64,000 nt of DNA from Gonatopus flavifemur (lineage: Eukaryota > Arthropoda > Insecta > Hymenoptera > Dryinidae): positions 31,426,001-31,490,000 of the forward strand of contig JAFFJZ010000001.1 in assembly GCA_018340375.1 (NCBI GenBank), in the 5' to 3' direction. The position numbers were made by a program, and so were the translations under genes. The notes under the pieces were generated by a model. The model searched no databases, had not been told where the DNA came from, and was given only the letters and a program-made list of their open reading frames with translations. Of the stretch, positions 24,108 to 37,200 are shown piece by piece (position 1 is the stretch's first letter; each line of letters starts with the position of its first letter).

Positions 24108-25041
24108 TTTGAGAAAACCCAGCATGGTCCAACATGGAACCAACTTATATATCAGCATTATAATGATTTTATATTCAAAAATATTCACATCCCAATTGTC
24201 AGAATTTATTATTTGAACAAAATATCCTGCGTCAACATTGCTGGAATTTTAATTATTTTGTTTTATATTACGTATGAACACTATATCATAGCGTAAAACA
24301 GTATACAAATACTGTACACTATATATTTTGAAAATATTTCATTTTATTCGACTGAAGAAGTTTTTCAACCGTATAAAGTTTTTCTCCTTCCCCTGTGAGT
24401 CAACGGGAATTAGTAGGACCTAGAAGAGTTCCATTAATCCTTTACAGATCATGATCACTAATCCCGCGGAAGATTGATTAATTCCTACAAGAAATGAGTT
24501 AAATATCTCGCTTCCACTGGATCCAACTACTTTCGCTTCTACTGGATCCAACTGCACCCGAAAATCACTATCATAACCGACAATTGCAAATTTTGGAGAA
24601 TGATCCTTTTCGAATCATTCACAAATGAAAAAGGAGTCTCGAAATGTAAGCGAGATGAAGCTCTAGTAAAATATAATAAAAATTAAAACCCCTGGGTAAT
24701 GCTGCTTCATACTACTGAAATTTTGAGGATTCACTTATTGATATCAGAGTTTGTATCGAACACGGTCTGATTTATGTGGGTATTAGGTCAGTAAAGTTAG
24801 CTGTAACCATGCAGGGTAGTGTTGACCTAGGTGGAACCATACTGGGTGATACTAACCTAGGTAAAACCATGCTGAGTAGGACCTACCTATAGGGGACCTA
24901 GGTAGGACCATGTTGGTCCCATATGGGTAGGTCCTTCCCAGCATGGTCTTACCTTCCATGGTTCAACCATGTAACCAAATTCCTACTGGTCCTACCTAGC
25001 ATGGTTGAACCCAGCTGGGACCCAGGTGGGTTTTTCAACAG
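24108..25041. mobile_element. Repeat element with GAAAAACCCA ends and CATGGT-rich interior
   Basis: Left end TTTGAGAAAACCCAGCATGG, right end the inverse of GTTGAAAAACCCACCTGG. The right third (24800-25030) is a run of CATGGT, ACCTAGGTA and TACCTA words in both orientations. No open frame of note. Termini are approximate. Confidence 0.5.
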
Positions 25042-25467
25042 GGCATGGGACTGTTGGAATCATTCTTCATATTTGGTATACTCAGAGAAATGAATTAGGC
25101 AATATCGTTTACATATTGCTATTTTTCTCTTGTTTCTAGTGCTTCTAGCATCAGCCGAAGTGTATGATATTTTGCTACAACTTTTTTCGTTAAATGCGGA
25201 TCTATGAAACGAAGTGATGCAATACCTGCTCAGGAACAACATTGAACGAAAAATTTGAGTTGCCCCGATTGAAATGATAGGTGTTATGACAAGAATTTTT
25301 AGTCAGAATAACTAATACTTCTACGAGACAGAAGCAGTTTTTGTTCGATGTCGTATTTCATTAAGTCTCCCGCCATTACAGCTGAACAGTTCTTTCAGTG
25401 TGAGTGAAGGTATATAATAACATAGACCATGATAATTAAGATTAGTTGATAGGATTTAGGAGTTCTG

Positions 25468-25727
25468 CACTGTAAAAAATAAGTGTGGAATTTCCCTCCA
25501 AAAAATGATGGCAGCAAAGTCCCTCCACAGCCCACAGATGGGGAATCATTCACCATAATTCAGTGGAATTTTCCTTCATCCATAAAGGATTCATCACCTA
25601 AAGAACAAAATAATTTCTCAAAATAGTGAGAAAGTCCCTCATTTTTGATGAAAAAACAATTCCCCCAAGATAAGAGGACGAAATCTACCAACAGTTTGAA
25701 GCAAAACTCCACATATGTTTTACAGTG
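25468..25727. mobile_element. MITE with CACTGTAAAA ends, TG duplication
   Basis: Left CACTGTAAAAAATAAGTGTGGA and right inverse CACTGTAAAACATATGTGGA. TG on both sides (25466-25467, 25728-25729). The interior carries several CCCTC words and no open frame of its own. Confidence 0.82.
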
Positions 25728-25861
25728 TGGTTCTAAAAACCAAACAATTTGCTTTGAAAGTTTTTCATCAACTAAAACTTTTATTTTCCTTTACTTTGAT
25801 AGACTAGTTGATACAATTAATGGTTAATAGTTACATATCTATAGTGCCGTCAATTAAAACT

Positions 25862-26787
25862 AGTGCTTCCACAATACGACACAATACGATATTTTCTGAA
25901 ATATTGTCTTGTTCTTGAAAAATATGAAAATAATGATATCGTCTTGTTCTTAAATGATTCTTGTAATGAATCGTCTTGATCTCGTCTTGACAATACCTCA
26001 AGAATATTGATCTTGTCGATAAATTTTCGGAATTTTATATGTTTAAGGAAATATATGGATATGAATATACGTTTGTATGATAAGTGAAATATAAATAGGT
26101 GATATTCGAGAAAAGAAAGTTGTTATATTTATTTATATACTATGTATAAGGGGCAGGATCCATTACAAAAGAATATAAGTATAATTACAATGAACTTAAA
26201 AAACACAATGCTTTGGTAGCACTATTCACGTATAATATATGTATATTATTAGTAAATCAATTTAATATAATTTATCACTACTTTAGTAGAACAAGTGTAC
26301 ATATATTACACTTGAAAATTCTAATTCTCATTGAACAATATAAGGAAGTACATGTAAAATTCTTAAGTTTTAAGTTTTTATTACATAATAATGAATAATC
26401 AAATGAATGAAATGATAAAATTATTCTTTCAATTATTTTATTTTTTATATTTTAAAAAGGTACCTCGGTCTATCTATGCTACGTCTTTGTTATTTAACAT
26501 TGTTTGGATATCTAAATATATACAGTATATATAGATATACAAAGTTCCTAACCAATACTGCAATAATTCACTTCAAAATTTGTCCTTACTGCATTGGTGA
26601 TTTTGATAATACAAGATCGAGATGTAATCAAGATCTTGACCAACTGATGTCGACGATATGCTTTTCTCGATTGGTACATATTGTTCTTGTCTTGAATGCT
26701 ATTTTACGCATCTCGTCTCGATATTGTCTCGATTTCCAAGACAAGACAAGACAAGATCGATAATTTCTCGAATCTTGCGGAAGCACT
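25862..26787. mobile_element. Non-coding element with AGTGCTTCC ends and CTTGTCTTG repeats
   Basis: Inverted ends AGTGCTTCCACAA and AGTGCTTCCGCAA. Subterminal zones hold repeated CTTGTCTTG, GATCTTG and CGATATTGTCTCGA words. A short run of CAAGACAAGACAAG also occurs alone at 34368-34384. The middle is AT-rich with no homology I recognise. It resembles a hAT-like non-autonomous element, but the 8-bp duplication is not visible. Confidence 0.5.
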
Positions 26788-27016
26788 CATCGAAACGTAT
26801 AACTAAATATTCTAGTATTGTCGCAACTAATTATTTTATAGACATGTGACTTTATTTATACCTGCTTGAACAAAAAAAAATTTCTTGCACCAACTATTAT
26901 AAGATAACTAAAAATTTTCAGTTGTAGTAACTATTCAGTTTCCTCAGTGTATAGCTAAATAAATTTCAGTTGTCTTCAACCTTCCTCATTTGAGTAGAAA
27001 TCTATCGGACATTATA

Positions 27017-27185
27017 CCCAGTGAACATTTGTCCCCTCAACATTTCAAACATTTATTATGTTCTCTGAATGATATCAGAATGTTCTCTAATTCGTCGATT
27101 CCCGAAATCTTTTTAATTTCTCTCAGATATCATTTAGAGAACATAATGAATATTTGAAATGTTGAGGGGGAAAGTGTTAACTGGG
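27017..27185. mobile_element. Palindromic MITE with CCCAGTGAACA ends
   Basis: Arms contain CCCCTCAACATTTCAAA and ATTATGTTCTCTRAATGATA in inverse orientation, with ends CCCAGTGAACA and CCCAGTTAACA. The flanks are TA on the left and ATA on the right. Confidence 0.7.
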
Positions 27186-28204
27186 ATAAACACCACTTCG
27201 GAAACACGAAACAACATGAAGTATAAACATTTTCACAAAATTCAGAAAATTCAATATATTTTTCACCTAGATAAATGACATCGATGTTTAACGAACACTA
27301 GTCCTGTGAGTACTAAAATATTCAGCTATAATAGCTAAAATTCCTCAGATAGCACACAAGGATCCCAAATGGCTTCTGAAAGGCCCCATGTAAATTCTGA
27401 ATTGTTTGTTATGATTCTAATGTAACTGCTCACAAAAATGGGATTGAAGTGAAATTTACATAGGAACCAATGTTATATTCACATTGTTACCAAAGTAAAC
27501 GGGAGTAGTGTTGCTGTGAAGTGACGATGATAACAATGTAAATCTAACAACACACATACGTAATTTTTACATGAGCATTTTTTTTCCGTGACCAGACATC
27601 GCGATTCAGAAAATATCATTAGAATGAATTTTCAAGGTTACCAGAAATATTTCACTCGCGTTGTAAGGAATGATAACATAAAACTTATTCAGTATCATAT
27701 TTTGGCATGGATCCCACAAACGTGTGTGATATATATTTAGACAATTATAAATCCAAGAATCATCACCCTCGTATCAGCTGCGCGGTTTCGATTTATCTTT
27801 ATCCCACGGATATCCGTGAATGAAATTCGGGAATACGTATGTGCATCGGGCACTCCTCAATTTTTAATAGATTGTGGAAGAAGGTAGGAAAAAAGTGTTA
27901 AAGAGAACGATCAACTAAATAATCAATTGTGATTTATTTTGCTCTTTTTCGTTTCACTTTCAAACGAATTTGTTTATATGAATTAAAATTATGAATTGAA
28001 ATAAAAAATAGAATGATATATTTTGAAACACAATAGTAATACAACAATAATATAATAAATTATTTTTCGATTTTTCGAATTCACAAATATTTCCGCGTGG
28101 ATTCGAAGAATTGTATTTCATATGAAAATAGAATGACGACTCTGTGCATGACTCAGGGAACAGAGTTATTAAAATACTGAAGTATGTCCTTGATACATCT
28201 TCCT
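27186..28204. other. Intergenic and Pde8 3' region
   Basis: No gene seen. An AATAAA hexamer on the minus strand (27933-27938) lies about 270 bp after the Pde8 stop and is the best candidate poly(A) signal. A right-end-like TTTTTTTTCCGTG occurs near 27578-27590 without a partner. Confidence 0.45.
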
Positions 28205-31200
28205 TTAGGTTTTTGATGATTTAGGTATACTCAATTCTGGAAGTTCTTGTAATTTCTCGATGTCTTGAACTGTCGTTATCCCTTGTTCCTGCAGAATCAG
28301 TTAATCGATTGACGATGAAATGTCTGATTTTCCAACAACTTTTCATATATTTTATGTAAGATCATTAAATTATGTAAATGAGTACATATTCCCTTACGTT
28401 AAATTCCTTCCATTTCTCATAATTTAATCTCATATGTCCCACCATCTCGGGTAGATCGATGAACGCTTGAAATCAAAAAATCATTATCAACTTGGAATCA
28501 TCGAGCTTTATGCTTATATCGAGTATCTCAAAATTCATTATCAGTTATTTAAAATGAGTGAAATGGAGTAGAGAGCAGATTAGTGGAAGATCAGTTCGGT
28601 TTTAGGAAAAATAGGGGAACGCGAGAAGCAATTTCAGCACTTGGAACAGGAGTAGAGAAAAGACTAGAGTTAAAAAAGTCTGTGTATATAGGTTTTGTAG
28701 ATATACAAAACGCATTCGATAATGGTGATTGGGAGAAAATGTTCGTGATTTTGAAGAAGGTAGGAATCGATTTTAAGGATATGAGAATAATTTATGAATT
28801 ATATAAGAATCAAACCGCAATAATAGAAAGAGTCAAGAAGGAGAAGCACAAATCAAAAGAGGGGGGAGACAAGGGTGCTAACTACCACCATTGTTTTCAA
28901 TTGATATATAGAAGAAGCGATGAACTAACTGAATAAGCAAGTGCAATTGAAATTACAGATCCAGGGAGGGAATATAAGCATGTTGAGATTTGAGAATGAC
29001 ATAGCTATATTAGCTACGAGTGGTGCTGAATTAGAAAATATTCTCAACACTATGGAAACAATATTACTAGAAAACTATTGTATGAATATGAATAAGGACA
29101 AAACAAAATTCATGATTTGTACAACACCGAAAACGTCAAGAAGAACGGAAATCAAAATAGATGCAGAGACAATTCAGCAAGTGAAAGAAGTTAAATATCT
29201 AGAAAGCACATAATTACGGAAAAACGGTAAAAGCGAAAGAGATATAGGAGCAAGAATAGCACAAGGAAAACAGGCTTTCCACCAAAAGGAACAGTTACTA
29301 TTTTCGAAGAATATTAGCTTAGCGGTAAGGAAGAAATTCTTGGAGAGTTACGTTTGGAACACAGCATTATATGGTTGCGAAACTTGAACAATTGGAAAAA
29401 CGAACCAACGAAAACTCGAAGCTTTTGAAATGTGGAGTTATAGAAGGATGCTTAGAATGAAGTGGATAGAGAGAGTAAAAAATGAAGAAGTACTTGAGAA
29501 GGTAAATGAAAAAAGAAGTCTTTTGAGACATGTCGTGAAAAGAAGTAATCTGATAGGACACACTTTAAGGCATGATAGTTTATTGAAAACAATATCAGAA
29601 GGAAAAATGAATGGTAAAACTCGCAAAGGTAGACCTAGATTAAATTATATGAAGCGAATCATACAAGATGAGGGTTGTCGTAGATATGTAGAAATTAAGC
29701 GTTTAGCGGATAATAGACAGGGTTGGAGAATTTCATCAAACCAATCTTAAGACTGATTACTCCATGATAATGATATATGTTATATGGAATTATATATAAA
29801 TTATACATGATTTTGAACATTTTCAGATCAATATGTTACTCAAAATTTCGACACATAATTGCCGAATACAAAAGATAGAATTTCTAAAATTCTCAGGTCT
29901 TACGTGAAGAATCGAATGGAAAATTCCAAGATAATGAATTTTGAAGAATAAGGAAAGTGATGAATAATAAAAATTAACGTATACCGTCCCAAGCTTCGAT
30001 CATATCGTTTATTATGAAGTCGACGAATCCGATTTGTGATTTCGGTATTGAACAAGTCTGTCTATCAAACATTGGCATCATAACGGGTAATTTCATTTTT
30101 TTCTCTTCATCGGTCTGCAATGAATTTTTATTCATTATCATCAATCCCATTATGGATTAATGTTCATTCTTTGTCGAACTTTCAGGAGTTGGAAAATTTT
30201 TCAAATTATATACAATTTATATAGAATTATGAATAAATTATATATAAGCCCTGTCGAATTATGTGTAAATTATATGCAATTTGAAAAATTTTTCCACTCG
30301 AGTTGGCAGTACGACAACATACATTAAACTTGAGTATTCACGAATGATTCATCGTATCGTGAGATCATCGTGATTCACACTTCATAAAATACCTGACTAA
30401 AATACTCCTCCGCGATTCTTCTGGCCCATTCTATACAAGATCTCAATGGACGTGTTGGATTTGATACATCCGCACATTTGATCATCATTCTCTTAACGAG
30501 GATTATATTATCTGGTTGTAATACAACGGACATGTCTAAAGAATCGGAATACATCTGGATAAAAAAACAATGGAACATGATAAATAAATATTGAGATAAT
30601 CGATGCGTGAATCCTACGAATCACCTTCTTTGCCTTCGAATGATTGGAAGAAAAAAAAAGAAATAGTTCCTTTGTTCTTCAAATTCTTCACCGTTCCTTA
30701 CAAAAATAATAGATTTGAAGGTTGAATAAATTGGGAGAGAATAGTATGAATCGGACATGTGAATAATGCTCTATTGTAGAATAAAATTCCGCACTTTCTC
30801 TATACGTACACCGAACCAAAAAGTGATGCTTTTTTTATTCAATACAAAATAAATTCACGCGAATATTTTCAAAGTATTTATGTATGATGAAAAATATGTT
30901 TTTGTAACACGTGCCTTGAAAGTAGTGATGCCAATTCTTGAAAGAATTGATTATTTTTATACAGAATATGTAGAATTTCTACAGATGCTTTATACAAATC
31001 TATAAGAACTCAATACTTTTTTTATGAAACAGAATCGATTCTATGCGTGAATCGACATCACTACTTGAAAGTACCCCTTTTCTCTCTCATTCTTGGAGAC
31101 GAAAATCGTCAATTGCATAAGAGTTGGCTGAAAACTAACTCGCGCATGCGCGTAAGAAGAATGATACCCTGGCGAAAATGCGTGCTCTAAGCGTAGATAT

Positions 31201-34200
31201 CCGCCAAATTACTCTCTAGAGGTTATCTATCTCTTTTCACCAGACATATTCGAAAAGAGATAGATAACCTCTGAAGAGTAATTTGGCGGATATCTACGCT
31301 TAGAGCACGCATTTTCGCCAGGGTATACTTTCAACCAGACCCCTCTGACTCGAGCTTCTACGTGTTCACATAATGTCCAAAAAGTTGTAGATGGGTCCAA
31401 ACGTCTGTTGGCCGACACTTCGATTCAATTTAAGTTACCGTAATCAAATAATTCGTGGAATGAAAGAAAATAAGTTTATTGGTTCATAAATACACAAATT
31501 TACAAAAATCACCACACCAGTTCGTCTTGACAATGTGCAAAATTAAACTTTTTGGTTATGTTTATCAATTGTTTCGGACCACTAGATCGTTCGCCACCTG
31601 GATTTTGATGGACATTATGTGAAAACAAGGAGTATTGAAAAATGTGTAAGTCGGAGGGGCCTGCTTTCAACCCTAGGGAAACTGCTTGACGGGAAGAAGG
31701 CGAGTGAATAGTGGCGCAATCACGTGTCATCGGGCAGAAACCTCGATAACAGAACCTTGTGATAATTACTCAGGAATAAATTCATTTTGTCTCCAAAAAC
31801 GAGGCAGAAAAGAAGTCCTTTCCTCGCTAAGCTCGTGCAACAAACTTCACCCTCGCCGCAATCACCAACTTCCGTCCCTCGTCGCCCAATTTACTATTAT
31901 CGATATCCATTATGGTTTTCATATTAGGTGTTGGAATTAATTCGTAGCGTTATACAAAAGCTGACGTAGATAGTACAGTATTCCGTTGTTACTTACAATA
32001 ATCTATTCACCGTGAAACAGCTATTATTGGACGTCATTATTTTTACATAACCTTTTTTCGAATCGTAAATAACAACACTTCATAACTTATTGAACTTGTC
32101 AAAATTTATACCGAATGAAGTGTTTTTGCGGGGAGTCTTACTCCATTACTTCAATATGAACAAAAGTACTGCTGAAGACCATCGTATTTTAGTGAAAGTG
32201 TATGATGAACATGGTCTAGCTGAGCAAACGTGTCGAAAATGGTTTGCACGTTTCAAAGCTGGTGATTTCGACTTGGATGATAAGGAGCGACCTGGCCAGC
32301 CAAAAAAATTCGAAGATGCTGATTTGGAGACGTTACTCAATGAAGACTCATGTCAAACCCTTCAAGAATTGTCGATATCATTGGGAGTTGACTTATCAAC
32401 GGTAGGAAAACGTCTGTAAAGTTTGGGCATGCTCCAGAAGGAAGGACGTTGGATCCCATATGAATTGAAACCAAGGGACATTGAGGGGCGTTTTTTGACG
32501 TGCGAACTGCTGCTTCAACGGCAGAGAATAAAAGATTTCTTACATAGAATTTTTTGCACTGGCGATGAGAAATGAATCCATTACGACAATCCGAAGCGCA
32601 GAAAATCATGGGTCAAGCCCGGCCAACCATCACAATCAGTGGCAAAGCCAAATATCCATGAGTCTAAGCTCCTGCTCTGTATTTGGCGGGATCAGATGGG
32701 TGTGATTTATTACGAACTGTCGAAACCGAATGAAACCATAACTGGGGATCGTTACCGACTACAATTGATGCGCTTAAGCCGTGCATTGAAAGAAAAACGA
32801 CCGGAATACTCCAAAAGACACGACAAAATCATTTTCCTGCACGACAATGCTCGTCCGCACGTCGCAAAACCGGTGAAAACATACCTTGCAACACTTAAAT
32901 GGGAAGTTCTACCCCACCCGCTGTAGTCTCCAGATATTGCGCCATCTGATTACCATTTGTTCCGTTCGATGGCTCATAGCTTGTCTGAACAAAAATTCAC
33001 TTCTTACGAAGATCGCCAAAAATGGGTCGATTCGTGGATTGCATCCAAAGATTGCGTTCTTCCGACACGGTATTCATTCCTTGCCCGAAAGATGGTCGAA
33101 AGTAGTCGAAAGCGATAGACAATACTTTGATCAATGTATTCTTTCATTTTTATTAGAGATAAATAATTGTCTTTCGTTCAAAAAACGCTACGGATTAATT
33201 CCAATTCCTAAATACATACTAAGTAGAAAGGGATGAACATAGTCAGACGTGTGAATTTGAATTCATATAATTCAAATTGACAAGGAAAAGCAATCGAAGG
33301 AATGATTTGCCGAATATTTACCATCAACGTACATGGAATGTATAATACAGTTTCGTGCTACTAAGATATCATCACGCTGAGCCGTAATGTGTGTTGAAAA
33401 GACCGCTGTTGATATAAATTTTACGAAAAAATTATCATTTAAAAACACCTTGTGTATCAAAGTGTGATACACTTATCACAATATTTATGTTCTCCTCGTT
33501 CTGTTTGATTGCAGTTGTTTTTTTGCCTCCAAAATTGTTCTATGGATTTAAAAACTACAGAAATGCAAGCTCAAGCCGCTTTCCTGAAAGTTTCCGTGTC
33601 TATTTGAACTATTGAATCTATTAATACTATTAATACTATTGTTCGAAAGGATATACAAATATCACGAGCACTTTTCACACATCTGAACAAGCCACAAGTA
33701 CATGCACATGACTGTAATGAAGTTGTCTGTCAAAGATATATCATTCATCTTCATCAGGTTCTTCCAATTTTCTATCTTGCATAGAGGTCGACTCGAGACT
33801 CTTGAGCAAAATTCAAAAATATTGAATATCATTCAATTTTACGATCTTCGAACACAAAGAGGGACCGCAAAATCTGCCTATTTTCTTTGGGACCACGAGT
33901 TTCGGGTTAGATTGCATTCTGAAAAATACCTCATGTCAATCATTTGCAAGGGAATACCATTTCTCGGTGAGCATAACATTTATTCTGGAGATGGAGAAAT
34001 CAAGGGGATCGATAGATTCTTGACGAAATGGATTTTTTTCTATAAAAAACCTATCAAGTTTTATTGATTTTTATAAAATCCTAATCAAAATTTAATACTA
34101 TTTCACTTGTAAAACCAGTGTTATGCTCACCAAGAAATTGTATACCCTCGCAAATGATCAACATAGATTATGTTTTAGAACGCATTCTAACCTGAAATCC

Positions 34201-37200
34201 GGGGTCCCAGAAAATAGGTGGAAAAATACTTTTTCGTGGTCACTTTTTCTACATCAAGTCAAGTAATAGTTGTAATAGGGCATGTAATAGTTAGAAATAA
34301 CAGGTCTGAGAGGTTGAAATTGATTGCATCCAGGACATGAAGCAATTTTTCTCCACTCAAAACCCAAGACAAGACAAGACAAGACCTTTGTCGAGACTAC
34401 AACACTTTTGAATAAACCTTAGTGTTCAAAATCAAGAAAATATTCTCAAAAATTTCCTCCCATTTCATTCTCCAAATATTTGTACATTGACTCAACAAAT
34501 TTTGCATTAGAACTGGTAAAATTGAGTTTTGTTGGTTTTACTCGAGAGTCTCGAGTCCAGTCCTAATTTTGCAATTTTTCTATACTTTTTGTAAATAACA
34601 ATGACAGATAATACATTCTATTAATTTCACATCAGCACGCAATCATAATTTATATCCGCTTACCTCTGTTTGACTATCTCCGATCTTTGCGCTACACACG
34701 TTCATGAATTTTGCTAGATGCTCAAAATGCTTCGTCATTTCGGTAGCCAGGATCATATCAATGATAGTCGTTCGTATTATTTTATACGACTCCCTTTCTA
34801 AATTCTGTAACGTCGAAGAAAAAAATAAACTGAACGTATGAACGTATCGAAAGAAAGATATCCGGATCACTTACTTGAAAAATATTTATTTTCTCGTCAG
34901 ATAGAGATATTTTAAAGGTAAGAGCAGCATGATGAGACTCCAGTACCGACAAGTCGTTATAAAGTATAGCTAATTGATTTCCAGCGTTGCAAAGAAATTG
35001 ACTGAAATAAAAATCGTTAATCGTAAATCAATTACAGAGATGTTATCGCAGGGCGAACACGTAGGATTCAATGTTACCTTGATCTACCTGGATGATCGAT
35101 ATCGTGAACAGCGGCAGCTATGAGGGCAGCGACCTCGTCCAAAGGCTCTAAAATTTGTTTCAATCTTTCGGACTGCATAAATCTCGCGGTGGCTTGCAAA
35201 ACATCAGCCGCATGCGTTGAATTGTGATAACTATTCTCCGGCTTATAATTCATTTCAATAACGGTTAACCAATTATGCATGACTTTATCATCACAGCCCA
35301 ATTTCGCCGGTACGTGAAAGTAATTCATAATGGTCATTCCCAAAAACGTCAACGGTCTGAAATTTGATATCAGCGAATTTATAAACAATGCGAATGCGAC
35401 GTGAGTCTAATCAATTTTTATCATACTACCTTCTCTCCGTTAAAACCTCGAGTTTGAATATATCAAAGTCCCAATCGAGACTCTTATCTAACGTATCTTG
35501 GATATCTTGCGGTCCACGGAAACCTTTGATCTGTAACCTCGTGCTGCCTGGGATATTCATAACCCTCAGAGTCGACAATCTGATAGATTCGGCCGAAGAC
35601 CTTCTCGAATCCCATGCTGTACGAGGAGACTACGGAAAGAAACGAATAGCAGTATTGATAACACGATGAAGGGATTCAGAGATTTTTCGTGAGACGAGAG
35701 GAAGGAAATAAAACTTACGGATAATAAAGCTCCGACTAAATCCGTTGCCACCGGATCGTTGAGTTCTTTATCTTCTCGTAAATGAGGCACATATAATTCA
35801 GTTGTTTTTAAAATTTCCACCGCCTAGAAACAAAGTCAAATGAGAGGGATGGTTCAATCCGGTGATGGGTAGCCTCAATTACTGTTTGGACTTCAAGGAA
35901 TTTTCAATTTGACGTTGAAAAATCCTATTGTATGGAAATAGAGAAGTACTTCCAGTGGAAAAAATAATCGAGGCTGCCCATCCCTGGTTCAATGTAGCGA
36001 ACTTGAGTTTTTTTATCTGTTGATCGATCAATATAGAATAACGTATAAAGGATTTATTTTATCATTTACTTTGCTGAATTAATTCCTCCCACACTCGACA
36101 AAAATCTCAATGAATACAAGTTGGTCAAAATGATATGAAAATAATGGTAGTCTACGTTATTTTGACTGAGTTGTGCTCATCGTTATTTTTGTGAGAAAGA
36201 TTATATATAAAATACGGTGCCGGATTTGAGTTAGCGAGAGCCCCTGACAAGGCTGCCCGATTTATTGAATTCAAATCTATTGCAGTTCAATACTACACTG
36301 AGAGAAGTGGAATGTAATGATTACCATGTACAAATAGTAATTGGGGGACAACTTCGCGAATTTGGTTGCGGATACTATAGAGAATCGTAGCAATGTTCAT
36401 GCACATGGGAATGGTTACCATTTACATGAAGATGGATACCAAATAACCTGATTCTGTCATTCAACTACTATTTTCGCATGGTAATGGTTACAGTCCACTT
36501 TTCTCAGTGTACTGTGTCCAAAAGATAAGGTGACATCATTTATTTTCAAAAATTTTTATTAATCCCCCCAAATCAAGTTCATCGCCTTCGAAGTACTCCC
36601 CCCCCCTCCCACCGGATACAATCTACTTATGCCAACGCACTTTCCAATCTTCGAAACAATTGTTCAAGTAGGTTTCCGGGATGGCTTTCAGCTCTCTCTT
36701 CGATTCGGCTTGGATCTCCTCTATCGACTCAAAACGGTGTTTCCGGAGAGGTCTTTTGAGTTTGTTGAATAGCCAGAAGTCGCACGGTGCCAAAGTAGGT
36801 GAATACAGTGGTTGTGGAACGATATGGGTCGATTTTTTTGTGAAATAGTCAGGAAGGATCAATGCAGTGTGAACCGGTGCATTGTCGTGGTGTACACGGA
36901 GAAAAATTGTCTATTATAAATTACTAGACTCGCTAGTATATTGCGGATATACTTGCATTCTGAAGTTATATACCAAACATTCTCTTCAAAAGTAACAGAC
37001 TTTCTGGGAGTTAATGGTAGGATAATGACATTTTATAATAGAAAGTCTGATGCTTTTGATGAGAATGTTTGGTATATAACCTTAAAATGCAAATATATCC
37101 TCAATATACTAGCGAGTCTAGTAATTTATAATAGATAATTTTTCTCAGTGTAGAAACCAAGAGTTGTCTTGCCACAATTCCGATCTCTTTAGGCGAATAG

